This document shows, in pieces, positions 1 to 9,147 of a DNA stretch of 64,000 bases (position 1 is its first letter; every line of letters starts with the position of its first letter). Source of the stretch: Massilia psychrophila (GTDB lineage Bacteria > Pseudomonadota > Gammaproteobacteria > Burkholderiales > Burkholderiaceae_D); assembly GCF_002760665.1 (NCBI RefSeq), contig NZ_PDOB01000007.1, positions 62,001 through 126,000 on the forward strand, written 5' to 3'. Under the pieces are notes generated by a model that saw only the letters and a program-made list of their open reading frames with translations, ran no database searches and was not told the origin of the DNA. The position numbers and the translations under genes are program-made.

Positions 1-699
1 GTCATCCAGCCGTCCGCATAAAATCAGGTACTCGGCCAGCGCGATGCGCAGCGCCATCGACGCGCCATTTTGGGCGGCGAAGGCGAGGGCGAAGCTGCAC
101 AGCATCGGTGCGGTGGCCGGTTCGCGCTGGGCGTTGGCGACCAGCACCGCCAGTATGTGGTGCTGGAGCTCGGTGTGGATCAGCTCGAACAGCGCCGGCT
201 CGAACGGCCGCGCGCAAATGTCGACCAGCGGATGCAGGTAGAGCGCTTCATGGCAGGCCAGGCACGCTTCGATCAAAGGCGCGACGGTGCGTGCGTCCTC
301 GCCCCCGATCAACGCCATGCGCAGCAGCGCCACGCCCTGGCGGTAGCTGCGCAGCACGACCGCGCCTTCCCAGTTGAGGCGTAACGGGTTGACTTTTTCG
401 TACACGCTGCATAGCGTCTGGAACATGTCGTTGTCGATCGCCGTGCGGATCGCCGGCCACACGGCGTCAGGCGCGATCGCCACACCGCGTCCGATCGATT
501 CGGTGACGATGGCTGCCGCCTTGAGCAGCCTGAGGTCGTCGCCGAGCGTGGTGGACGGGATCACGATGCCCATCTCTGCCAGGTGCAGGACGATGCGCGA
601 TGCTGCCATCGGCTCGCCGGCCAGCGCCAGCAGCGCCGCGATCAGTTTCTGGGTATCGGTAAAGGCGTCGAGCCGGTGCTGCACACTGCTTGTCGTCAT
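1..699 (-). CDS. Unidentified protein, N-terminal 233 residues (cut by window edge)
   Basis: The minus strand is open from the ATG at 699 to the window edge without a stop, so only the N-terminus is seen. The ATG overlaps the stop of the preceding peptidase gene as ATGA, a typical translational coupling, which supports both the start and cotranscription with the peptidase. The protein is soluble-looking, alanine- and leucine-rich and helical, with a start that could be a winged-helix-like segment (about residues 10-70). I do not recognise a catalytic motif in the visible part. It may be the N-terminal extension of a much larger protein, but nothing visible settles what it is. Confidence 0.7.
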   Translation of the reverse strand, partial: MTTSSVQHRLDAFTDTQKLIAALLALAGEPMAASRIVLHLAEMGIVIPSTTLGDDLRLLKAAAIVTESIGRGVAIAPDAVWPAIRTAIDNDMFQTLCSVYEKVNPLRLNWEGAVVLRSYRQGVALLRMALIGGEDARTVAPLIEACLACHEALYLHPLVDICARPFEPALFELIHTELQHHILAVLVANAQREPATAPMLCSFALAFAAQNGASMALRIALAEYLILCGRLDD

Positions 700-2699
700 G
701 CGGTTTCCGGCAGATTGTCGATGGCGATCCGCGCCAGCGGTTCGGGCGCCGAAGGGCCGGACCCCGACGTGTCGGACCACTCGATGTTCAACACGCGCCG
801 GTAGAAATACAGCTCCGCCTCGAGCGTGCGCACGATGCTGTCGGCCTTGCGAAAGCCATGGCCTTCGCCTTCGAGCGTGAGGTAGGCAACCGGCACGCCG
901 GCGGTGCGCAGCGCATTGACCATGACTTCCGATTGCGGCGGCGGCACCACCTTGTCGTCGAGGCCCTGGAAAAATATCATCGGGCGCTTGAGCTGGTCGG
1001 CGTGGTTGATGGGCGAGCGCAGCAGGTACAGCGTCTCGGCTTCCGGCTGCGGCGCGATCAGGTAGTCGTTGTAATGCGACTCGAACTTGTGCGAGTCCTG
1101 GTCCAGGCCCTTCAGGTCGGACACGCCGTAATAGCTGGCGCCGGCCTTGAAGAGGTCGTGAAAAGTCAGTGCGCATAGGGTGGTGAGGCCGCCGGCGCTG
1201 CCGCCGCGGATCACCAGCCGGTCCGCATCGACCGTGCCGCGCTGAACCAGGTAGCGCGCGCCGGCGACGCAATCGTCGACGTCGACCACGCCCCACTGGC
1301 CCTTGAGGGCGTCGCGGTAGGCGCGCCCGAAGCCGCTGCTGCCGCCGTAGTTCACGTCGAGCACGGCGAAACCGCGGCTGGTCCAGTACTGGGTCGCCAG
1401 TTTCAAGGTGTTGGTCGCCATGCTGGTCGGCCCGCCGTGGCTGATCACCATCAGCGGCGGCTTGGCTGCGGGGGCCGCCTGGTACTGCGCGTTGCGCGGC
1501 GGGTAATAAAAGGCGTGCGCCATCCGGTTACCGCTGGTCGGGTAGCTGATATTTTCCGGCACCGACAGGCCGGCCTCGTCGGGCAGTTCACGGATCGAGC
1601 GCGCCAGCACTTCGTGTTCGCCCGTATAGAGGTCCATTCTCGCCAGTTCGACCGGGATGGTCGGCGCGCCGCCGAGGAAGGCGACGACACTGCCGGCCAC
1701 GCGCAGGTGGCGGATTTCCTGGTACGGGTTGGCGATCGGCTGCAGCTTGCCGGTCGCGCACGACAGCTGCGCCAGCCGGCTGATGCCGTTCTCTATATAG
1801 GTGCAGATGATTTCCTCGTCCGAGCGGAAGCCGTACGTCGAATCGCCGAACGACCAGTGCGGCATGCCGAATTCGGCGGCGCGCTGGCACAGCGGCTGGA
1901 CGGCTACCCCGGCTCCGGTCGCGGCCAACCGGTACAGGTTCCACCAGCCGCTACGGTCAAGAACGAAATGCAGCACGCCGGCGGGCGACCATTCCGGCTG
2001 GCAGACCGATTCGTCGACGCCGCCGGCGACCAGGCGCGCGTTGGCCAGGCTGCCTGCCGCGTCAACGTCGGCCAGCCATAGCTCGGTCCCCTGCCACGGC
2101 ATGCGCGGGTGATTCCAGCTCAGCCAGGCGAGCTGGCTGCCGTCGGGCGACAGCCGCGGCGCGGCATAGAAGTCGCTGCCTGCGACCAATACCGTCTGCA
2201 CGCCATCGAGGCCGACCGCGTCGATGGTGTTGACCGGGTAACTGGCGCCGGCGCCGGCGCCGGCGTGGTCTTCGCACACGCTGATCAGGCGTTGGCGTGC
2301 GCGGTCGAGCACGAAATCGGCGTAGCGCCGGGTGCCTTCGGCGGTAAGCGCCACCGGCGCGGTCGATGTGTCGGCGTCGCTTGTTACGTACAGGCGGTTG
2401 TCGGCAAAATTGGAAAAATACGCAACGCCGTCGGCCACCAGCAACGCGCCGCCACCGTATTCGTGCACGCGGGTGCGCACGTTGAACGGCGCCGGTGTCA
2501 GTTCGACGACGTCGGCGCCGCGCTGGCGCAGCAAGGTGGTGCGTCCGCCCTCGCTGGCGCGGCCAGCCAGCCAGCAGACGTCGGCGCCGTCGAGCGCGAC
2601 CTGCGACAGCGGCGCGGCGCCGGCGGCGACGATGGCGGCGCTGATCGGCGAAGGCCAGGCGCCGCAGGTGGCGCTTTGTTTGCTGTTCGATACTGTCAT
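696..2699 (-). CDS. S9 family serine peptidase (prolyl oligopeptidase / acylaminoacyl-peptidase type)
   Basis: This 667-residue protein has the two-part S9 layout: an N-terminal beta-propeller-like half (residues about 20-400, WD/PD40-like strands) and a C-terminal alpha/beta hydrolase. The catalytic serine sits in GGSAGG (about Ser501). The acid is in the GLDDKVVP segment (about Asp582) and the histidine in EGEGHGF (about His614). No signal peptide is evident, so it is probably cytosolic and cleaves short peptides or acylated N-termini. It is first in a minus-strand pair with the gene at 1-699. It diverges from hemE, with about 190 bases between the two starts. The family is clear; the exact substrate is not. 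Confidence 0.93.
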   Translation of the reverse strand: MTVSNSKQSATCGAWPSPISAAIVAAGAAPLSQVALDGADVCWLAGRASEGGRTTLLRQRGADVVELTPAPFNVRTRVHEYGGGALLVADGVAYFSNFADNRLYVTSDADTSTAPVALTAEGTRRYADFVLDRARQRLISVCEDHAGAGAGASYPVNTIDAVGLDGVQTVLVAGSDFYAAPRLSPDGSQLAWLSWNHPRMPWQGTELWLADVDAAGSLANARLVAGGVDESVCQPEWSPAGVLHFVLDRSGWWNLYRLAATGAGVAVQPLCQRAAEFGMPHWSFGDSTYGFRSDEEIICTYIENGISRLAQLSCATGKLQPIANPYQEIRHLRVAGSVVAFLGGAPTIPVELARMDLYTGEHEVLARSIRELPDEAGLSVPENISYPTSGNRMAHAFYYPPRNAQYQAAPAAKPPLMVISHGGPTSMATNTLKLATQYWTSRGFAVLDVNYGGSSGFGRAYRDALKGQWGVVDVDDCVAGARYLVQRGTVDADRLVIRGGSAGGLTTLCALTFHDLFKAGASYYGVSDLKGLDQDSHKFESHYNDYLIAPQPEAETLYLLRSPINHADQLKRPMIFFQGLDDKVVPPPQSEVMVNALRTAGVPVAYLTLEGEGHGFRKADSIVRTLEAELYFYRRVLNIEWSDTSGSGPSAPEPLARIAIDNLPETA

Positions 2700-2893
2700 G
2701 GGGAGTTCAATCGGTAGGCGGCGTTATGACATGATAGATAATCCGGCGCAAAACATCCAGCGCCGTTCCAGCGGAGACCGGGCAGAGACCGGGCAGAGAT
2801 GCGGCAGAGTTCGGGCAACGGCGCGCAAGCGGCCCGGCTGCCCGGCCGGACAATGCGATAATAACGCCTTTCTTCAAGCAACTGATGCCCGCC

Positions 2894-3976
2894 ATGCCAC
2901 AATTCGCTCCGCTCCAGAACGACACCTTCCTGCGCGCGCTGCTGCGCCAGCCCACCGATTACACGCCGGTGTGGCTGATGCGCCAGGCCGGCCGCTACCT
3001 GCCAGAATACCGCGCCACGCGCGCGCGCGCCGGGTCGTTTCTGGGCCTGGCGAAAAACCCCGACTACGCCACCGAAGTCACGCTGCAGCCGATCGACCGC
3101 TACCCGCTTGACGCTTCGATCCTGTTTTCCGACATCCTGACGGTACCGGATGCGATGGGCCTGGGCCTGTATTTCGTCGATGGCGAGGGGCCGAAATTCG
3201 AGCGCCCGCTGCGCACCGAAGAGGACGTGATGAAGCTGCGCGCGCCCGACCTTGCCTCGCTCGACTACGTGTTCAAGGCGGTCACCCAGATCCGCACCGA
3301 ACTGAACGGCCGGGTGCCGCTGATCGGTTTTTCGGGCAGCCCGTGGACGCTGGCATGCTACATGGTCGAAGGCGGCGGCTCGAAGGAGTTTCATACCATT
3401 AAGAAAATGGCGTACAACCGGCCCGACCTGATGCACCACATCCTGGCCACCAACGCTGCCGCCGTGGCGCAATACCTCAATGCCCAGATCGACGCCGGCG
3501 CGCAAGCGGTGATGATTTTCGATTCCTGGGGCGGGGCGCTGGCAGACGGCGCCTACCAAGAGTTTTCGCTCGATTATATGCAGCAAGTGATCGGCCAGCT
3601 CAAGCGCGAGAAAGACGGCGTGCGCATTCCCGCCGTCGTCTTCACCAAGGGTGGCGGCCTGTGGCTCGACCAGATCGCCGACATCGGCGCCGACGCGGTC
3701 GGCCTCGACTGGACCGTCAACCTCGGCCGCGCGCGCGCGCTGGTCGGCCACAAGGTGGCGCTGCAGGGCAACCTCGATCCGGCCATCCTGTTTGCCAGCG
3801 GCGAGCAGATCCGTGCCGAAGTAGAGCGTTCGCTGACCTCGTACGGCGTACCGTCGACCGGGTCCGGCCACGTGTTCAACCTCGGCCACGGCATTTCGCA
3901 GTTCACGCCGCCTGAAGCGGTCACCGCGATGGTGGAAGCGGTGCACTGCTTCAGCCGGGCCCAGCGCGCCACCTGA
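2894..3976 (+). CDS. hemE: Uroporphyrinogen decarboxylase
   Basis: HemE decarboxylates the four acetate side chains of uroporphyrinogen III to give coproporphyrinogen III in cytosolic heme synthesis. The N-terminal family signature [16 protein letters not shown] is present, as is the [15 protein letters not shown] segment of the second signature; the 360-residue length is normal. I chose the ATG at 2894 because homologous proteins begin close to MPQFAPL. An ATG three codons earlier (2885) is equally possible, and neither has a strong Shine-Dalgarno. The gene stands alone and is followed by the DnaA-box-rich gap and priA. In many Burkholderiales hemE and priA are neighbours near the replication origin (recalled family context). 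Confidence 0.97.
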   Translation: MPQFAPLQNDTFLRALLRQPTDYTPVWLMRQAGRYLPEYRATRARAGSFLGLAKNPDYATEVTLQPIDRYPLDASILFSDILTVPDAMGLGLYFVDGEGPKFERPLRTEEDVMKLRAPDLASLDYVFKAVTQIRTELNGRVPLIGFSGSPWTLACYMVEGGGSKEFHTIKKMAYNRPDLMHHILATNAAAVAQYLNAQIDAGAQAVMIFDSWGGALADGAYQEFSLDYMQQVIGQLKREKDGVRIPAVVFTKGGGLWLDQIADIGADAVGLDWTVNLGRARALVGHKVALQGNLDPAILFASGEQIRAEVERSLTSYGVPSTGSGHVFNLGHGISQFTPPEAVTAMVEAVHCFSRAQRAT

Positions 3977-4068
3977 TGTAGTTTGATTACGTGGCCGGCG
4001 CAGACAAACCAGTTTCCGGCGCGATTTTCAGCCCCGCGCGCCATGGTTGGATAGGCTGAAAATCACAC

Positions 4069-4656
4069 TTATGCACAAATTTCAAAACTGCAAGCGTGGG
4101 CCGCCCGTGGCGGACGCGGATTTTTTCGGTGATGCCAAGTACTTGATTTTAAAGCGAAATTAATTTAATGCAATGCAGCACAAAAGCCGTGCCGGCGCTT
4201 GCGCCTAGAGGGAAAACCGGGTTTTTCCGACTTTGTCCACAAAGTTATCAACAGGCAGTGTGGATAAAACTGGAAAGTCGTGCGTTTACCGGGACTTAGC
4301 GTAATAGTTAAAGTTTTACCTGAAGAGTGTGCTGCGTTGCATAATATTTTATTATCGCCTTGACGGCAATCCTGGCCTGGAGCGGTGGAAATATCTTGCG
4401 CGCAGCACCCGGCCTCGATGCGGCGTGCCAAACGTGCCCGTTCGCGCTAGCGGCAACTACATCGATGTCATCCGGCTCTGCAGTTATGCACAATCTGGCA
4501 GCGATAAACCGGTTGAGCATCCTCCTTCGACAGAAATTGCAAGTGGTTGATTCCAAAAGAAATTTTTTATTGATTTTGTGTGGATGAGTTACTCTCTTGA
4601 TTTACAACAAACTTTTCGATGGGGCTGGTTCGGGATTGTCCACAAAGTTGTCCACA
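4069..4656. other. DnaA-box cluster with AT-rich patches (candidate origin or DnaA-titration locus)
   Basis: The gene-free stretch 3977-4728 contains eight 9-mers close to the DnaA box TTATNCACA. Perfect matches are TTATGCACA at 4069-4077 and 4484-4492, and TTATCCACA on the minus strand at 4259-4267. One-mismatch copies lie at 4233-4241, 4245-4253, 4579-4587 (minus), 4636-4644 and 4648-4656. Between them are AT-rich patches at about 4144-4170, 4338-4357 and 4556-4580. This layout is what an oriC looks like. Betaproteobacterial origins are usually placed next to dnaA, so a secondary DnaA-binding locus or DnaA control of priA is also possible. No convincing gene is seen here. Confidence 0.55.
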
Positions 4657-4728
4657 TGCTGGCCGTGATTTCCCGCCGCCGCGCGGCGCCTTGAAGCGCG
4701 CTTGAATCCAGTTTTAAAACAGGCCCCG

Positions 4729-6759
4729 ATGGCGTACTGCATCCTCACTATCGCGCTCGATACGCCGTTGAACAGCTGCTTCGACTACCGCTGGCCATGC
4801 GCGCCCGGCGCCGAGCCGCTGGCCGGACAACTGGCGCAGGTCAGTTTCGGGCACCGCGAGGTAGTCGGACTCATTGTCAACGTGGGCGATCGCACCGATG
4901 TCCCGGCCGACAAGCTCAAAGACGCGATCGCCGTGCGCAGCCAGCTGACGCCCCTGTCCGGCGACTGGCTGGCGCTGGCCGCCTTCGCCGCTGACTATTA
5001 CCAGCGCCCGCTGGGCGAAGTGGCGCTGCCCGGGGTGCCAAAGAACTTGCGCGTCTTGACCACCGTGGCGCTCGACCGCGCCATCAAGAAGTTGGCTAAA
5101 CTGGGCGCATCGGGCGCTGCTTCGGACGCCACGGCAATCGACACGCCGCCGCTCAACGGCGCCCAGCAGATTGCCACCGACGCCATCGGCGGCGCCGTCG
5201 GCTTCACTCCGATTTTGCTGTACGGCGTCACCGGCAGCGGCAAGACCGAGGTCTACCTGCAGGCCTGCGCCCAGGTGCTGGCGCGCGACGCCAACGCCCA
5301 GATCCTGATTCTGGTCCCCGAGATCAATCTGACGCCCCAGCTCGAGGGCAATATCCGGGCCCGTTTCCCGGGCCTGACGCTGGCGACCTTGCACAGCAGC
5401 CTGTCCGAAGGCGAGCGCATGCTGCACTGGCTGGCCGCTCACCAGGGCCAGGCCCGCATCATCCTCGGCACCCGGCTGGCGATCCTCGCCTCGCTGCCGC
5501 ACCTGCAGCTGATCGTCATCGACGAGGAGCACGACCCTTCGTACAAACAGCAAGAAGGGCTGCGCTATTCGGCGCGCGACCTGGCGGTATGGCGCGCGCG
5601 CCAGCTGGCGATCCCGGTCGTGCTCGGTTCGGCCACGCCGTCGCTCGAGAGCTGGCACCACGCCGGTTCTAGACGCTACCGCAAGCTCGAGCTGCGCGAA
5701 CGGGCCGTCAAGGACGCGGTGCTGCCGCGCGTAAAACTGCTCGACATGGAAAAGGACAAGCCGAAGGACGGCCTGACCTCGCACCTGGTGGCGGCACTGC
5801 GCCAGCGCATCGAGCGCGGCGAGCAATCGCTGCTGTTTTTGAACCGGCGCGGGTATGCCCCGGTGATCACCTGCGAGACGTGCGGCTGGATCAGCGAATG
5901 CACCCGCTGCACCGCCTTCATGGTGCTGCACAAGCCCGAGAGCCGGCTGCGCTGCCACCACTGCAGCCTGGAGCTGCGCATCCCGCGCAACTGCCCGACC
6001 TGCGGCAACGTCGACATTGCCCCGCTCGGGCGCGGCACCCAGCGCGTCGAGGAAGGCCTGCGCGAGCTGTTTCCGCAGGCGCGCATCTTGCGCATCGACG
6101 CCGACTCGACCCGCAAGAAGGGCAGCGCGCAGGCCGCCTTCGACAGCGTCCACCGCGGCGAGGTCGACATCCTGATCGGCACCCAGATGGTCGCCAAGGG
6201 CCACGATTTCAAGCAGCTTACCCTGGTCGGCATCCTCAACCCCGACACCGCCCTGTTCTCGCACGACTACCGCGCCAGCGAACGGCTGTTCGCCCAGCTG
6301 ATGCAGGTGGCCGGACGTGCCGGGCGCGCCGCGCGCAATGAAGGCGGCAGCGTCAGCGAGGTGCTGGTGCAGACCCGCTACGTCGCCCATCCGCTGTATG
6401 CGGCGGTCGTAGGCCACGACTACGACCGCTTCGCCACCAGCCTGCTCGAAGAGCGCAGGCAGGCCGCGCTGCCGCCGTACATGTACCAGGCCCTGCTGCG
6501 CGCCGAAGCGCGCGAACTGGCCGTCGCCATCGAATTTCTCGAGCAGGCGCGCGACTGCCTGGCGCATCAGGGCATCACGCTCCACGACCCGATCCCGATG
6601 ACGATGACGCGCGTGCACAACGTCGACCGCGCCCAGCTGCTGGTGGAATCTTGCTCGCGGCCGGCCCTGCAGGCTTTTTTGAAGGCGTGGCTGGCGCTGC
6701 TGCGCGACATCAAAAGCCGGGTCAAATGGTCGCTGGAAGTCGATCCGCTCGATATTTAG
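4729..6759 (+). CDS. priA: Primosomal protein N', replication restart DNA helicase PriA
   Basis: PriA recognises stalled forks and reloads the replicative helicase. Visible features are an N-terminal DNA-binding region, Walker A GVTGSGKTE (about residue 165), the DEEH box in VIDEEHDPSYKQQEG, and a cysteine-rich zinc region with paired CxxC motifs (CETC, CTRC, CHHC, CPTC). A GRAGR helicase motif VI (VAGRAGR) follows. I start at ATG 4729 because the protein then begins MAYCILTIALDTPL, as homologues do. A TTG at 4702 would add nine residues. At 676 residues it is slightly shorter than E. coli PriA but complete. Its 5' side is the DnaA-box cluster. Confidence 0.97.
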   Translation: MAYCILTIALDTPLNSCFDYRWPCAPGAEPLAGQLAQVSFGHREVVGLIVNVGDRTDVPADKLKDAIAVRSQLTPLSGDWLALAAFAADYYQRPLGEVALPGVPKNLRVLTTVALDRAIKKLAKLGASGAASDATAIDTPPLNGAQQIATDAIGGAVGFTPILLYGVTGSGKTEVYLQACAQVLARDANAQILILVPEINLTPQLEGNIRARFPGLTLATLHSSLSEGERMLHWLAAHQGQARIILGTRLAILASLPHLQLIVIDEEHDPSYKQQEGLRYSARDLAVWRARQLAIPVVLGSATPSLESWHHAGSRRYRKLELRERAVKDAVLPRVKLLDMEKDKPKDGLTSHLVAALRQRIERGEQSLLFLNRRGYAPVITCETCGWISECTRCTAFMVLHKPESRLRCHHCSLELRIPRNCPTCGNVDIAPLGRGTQRVEEGLRELFPQARILRIDADSTRKKGSAQAAFDSVHRGEVDILIGTQMVAKGHDFKQLTLVGILNPDTALFSHDYRASERLFAQLMQVAGRAGRAARNEGGSVSEVLVQTRYVAHPLYAAVVGHDYDRFATSLLEERRQAALPPYMYQALLRAEARELAVAIEFLEQARDCLAHQGITLHDPIPMTMTRVHNVDRAQLLVESCSRPALQAFLKAWLALLRDIKSRVKWSLEVDPLDI

Positions 6760-6780
6760 CGCAATACCCGGCCCCTGAAC

Positions 6781-8871
6781 TCAAAAATTGGCAATCAGGT
6801 TGGCCCGCAGCGAGCGCGATTCGATCGGATGAAAATGCACGTCGAATTTGCCCTCGGCCGCTTCGCCCGGCAGGCGCGACCGATAAGCGTAGTCGATCGC
6901 CGAATCGCGCCGGCCGGTCACATTGTAGATTTCCACCGCCAGCCGCAGCCTTGGCGAAAACTTGTAGCCGACGCGGGCGTTGATGGTGGAAGTCGCCTTC
7001 GAACGCACGCTGTTGTCTTCGATGAGCGGCCGTGGGCCGAAGTAGCGCAGCTGCACGGCGCCGAACCACGGACCGATGTTGTCAACCGTCAGCGCCAAGG
7101 AAGCGACGCCTTCGACCGAGCCGGGAATGTAGGCGCCCGCCGGATCGGCATCGCGGTAGCGGGTGCGCGCGTACGCGATGTCGCCATCGACGGTCAGCCA
7201 CGTAGCGAGCTTGTAATAATTGGACAGCTCGACGCCGGTGCGCCGGCTCGGCCGGCCGGTATCGGCCGTCGAACCGGCGTCACCGGCAAACAGCAGCTCC
7301 GAGTTGTAATCGAGCCGGTACAGCGCCAGGCTGGTTTGCAGGCCGCGCACCAGCTCGCTGCGCACACCGAGTTCAAGGCCGCGCGCCGGCACGATGGGCG
7401 CTTCGCGCGTTGCCGGCATATCAGGATTTTTCGGGTCGACGCGGATCGTCGTGCCGCGCGCGTCGTTGCTGTGAAAGCCGCGGCCGAGGCTGACGTAGTA
7501 CTCGGTCTTGTTCCACGGCCCGAAAACCAGGCTCAGTTTCGGGCTGGCCTGGTGCGCGCTGGCGGTGCCGGAGTTGAGCGCCAGTTGGCTGGCGACGTCA
7601 TTGTGATAGTAGTCCTCGCGCACCCCGAGCACGCTGCGAAACCACGGCGCCCATGTGATCGCATTTTGCACATACACCCCGGCCGAGCGTTGGCGCACAT
7701 GGTCTTCGCGCGTGGTGGCCAGGCGCACACGCGATTGCGTATCGTGCAGGCCGTTGTGGATATTGTCGCTTTGCAGTTGCACGCCGACCGTGGTTTCGGA
7801 CGGCCGGTTGAACAGCGTTCCACGCCACCAATGGCTGGCATTGAAGCCGAGCGTGATACGCCGGTCGGGCTGGTTGAACTGGTCGCCGGTGGCGGGATGG
7901 TCGAGGAAATAAGTAAAGTTCGAATACAGGTCGAGCTGGTTGCCTACGATGTAGACATTGGCCTTGGTCGATGCATCGTCGCCGCTGCGGCTCCATGCTG
8001 CCGACAGGCTGTAGCGATGCGCTTTGCCGCCGTCAGTCGGATCGATCGTGTCGAAGCGGTTTTGCAGCAGGCCGCTGTCGATGGCGCGCTGGGCAATCTG
8101 GTCGCTTGCATTCCAGTGCGCCTTGTAACCCATCAAAGTGACATTAAAACCGTTCGTATCGCTGCCATCGCTGTAGCGCACAAGCGCATTGATCTTGCGG
8201 AAGCCATCCGGGTGAATGAACGGCCCGTCGTTGCGAAACAACTCCAGCGCGTACAGCAGGTTGCCGTTGCCGAGCTTTGGCGAATCGGCCAGCAAGGTGC
8301 GAGCGTAGCCATTCTGGCCGATGCCGGCGGCGGCGATGCCCTGCGCCAGCGTATTGACGTAATTGACGCTGACCGCGCCGGCCGCCGCGAAATCGCCCTG
8401 TTCGGCGCTGTACGGTCCCTTGGCATAGTCGAGCGACGACGCCAGTTCGGGAATCATGAAATTGAGGTCGGTCCAGCCCTGGCCGTGGGCGTGGCTGCGC
8501 TGGTTCACCAGCATGCCATCGATGGTGGTGCGCAAATCGGTGCCGTGATCGAGATTGAGGCCGCGCAGGTAAAACTGGTTCGCCTTGCCCTCGCCGCTGT
8601 GCTGGCTGACGATCAGACCCGGCGTTGCTTCCAGCAATTCGCCAGGCCGGTACACGGTGCGCGCTTCGAGCTGCTTTTGGGAGACCACGCCGGTGCTGGC
8701 GGTGTCGGCCACACCAAGCCCGGTTGGCCGCGAACCCTCCACCACGACGGTGGCCACGGGCGTGGCGGGATCCTGCGCCAGGACAGGTGTACTGAACAAA
8801 CAGGCAAGCGCAATGGCCAGTGGCGTGCGTGCTGCGCAGCAATGCATACGGAATCCAATCATGATGTGCAT
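6781..8871 (-). CDS. TonB-dependent outer-membrane receptor
   Basis: This 696-residue receptor has an N-terminal signal peptide ending near VLAQ, then a plug domain (PGLIVSQHSG, FYLRGLNLDHGTDLRTTIDGM, residues about 45-170). A long beta-barrel follows and ends in phenylalanine (ANLIANF), as outer-membrane proteins require. The plug phrase VDGMLVNQ-like and the DHGTD segment resemble receptors of the TonB-dependent family lacking an assigned ligand. The gene is convergent with priA and diverges from the siderophore-type receptor downstream. It therefore shares the intergenic region 8872-9147, which holds a Fur-like box. Ligand unknown; iron chelates are plausible from context only. Confidence 0.93.
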   Translation of the reverse strand: MHIMIGFRMHCCAARTPLAIALACLFSTPVLAQDPATPVATVVVEGSRPTGLGVADTASTGVVSQKQLEARTVYRPGELLEATPGLIVSQHSGEGKANQFYLRGLNLDHGTDLRTTIDGMLVNQRSHAHGQGWTDLNFMIPELASSLDYAKGPYSAEQGDFAAAGAVSVNYVNTLAQGIAAAGIGQNGYARTLLADSPKLGNGNLLYALELFRNDGPFIHPDGFRKINALVRYSDGSDTNGFNVTLMGYKAHWNASDQIAQRAIDSGLLQNRFDTIDPTDGGKAHRYSLSAAWSRSGDDASTKANVYIVGNQLDLYSNFTYFLDHPATGDQFNQPDRRITLGFNASHWWRGTLFNRPSETTVGVQLQSDNIHNGLHDTQSRVRLATTREDHVRQRSAGVYVQNAITWAPWFRSVLGVREDYYHNDVASQLALNSGTASAHQASPKLSLVFGPWNKTEYYVSLGRGFHSNDARGTTIRVDPKNPDMPATREAPIVPARGLELGVRSELVRGLQTSLALYRLDYNSELLFAGDAGSTADTGRPSRRTGVELSNYYKLATWLTVDGDIAYARTRYRDADPAGAYIPGSVEGVASLALTVDNIGPWFGAVQLRYFGPRPLIEDNSVRSKATSTINARVGYKFSPRLRLAVEIYNVTGRRDSAIDYAYRSRLPGEAAEGKFDVHFHPIESRSLRANLIANF

Positions 8872-9053
8872 ACGACAAATTCGAAAATATCATACAGTTT
8901 TACGTTGCCCGCACGATAACGGATTCACTTATTTACAGGATCGAATTTATAGGCAAGTAATGGGTAGAAAGGCGAGAGCGCCCTGACGCTGCAAACAAGT
9001 TATAACCGCGGCAACTGTCGGCAGCCGGATTGGCCGCGTTTTTATTTGAATGC

Positions 9054-9073
9054 GAATGAGAGTGATTCTTATC
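9054..9073. promoter_or_regulatory. Fur-like box in the divergent receptor promoter region
   Basis: The 20-mer GAATGAGAGTGATTCTTATC resembles the Fur consensus built from GATAAT hexamers, with good agreement in the right half. It lies 75 bases upstream of the TTG start of the siderophore-type receptor, between two divergent TonB receptors. Iron-dependent repression of that receptor and its downstream genes is a reasonable inference. Confidence 0.6.
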
Positions 9074-9147
9074 TACATATTAAGCAGCCTTGGCTATACT
9101 GAGTTGCATATCTTTCAACCATTCAATAAAACCCCAGGGAGCGCATC

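Noticed and set aside
4714-6618. Long minus-strand open frame opposite priA
   Set aside because: GC-rich codon bias opens the antisense frame; the plus strand has every PriA motif.
6829-8919. 696-codon plus-strand frame opposite the first TonB receptor
   Set aside because: Antisense shadow; the minus strand has signal peptide, plug and terminal Phe.
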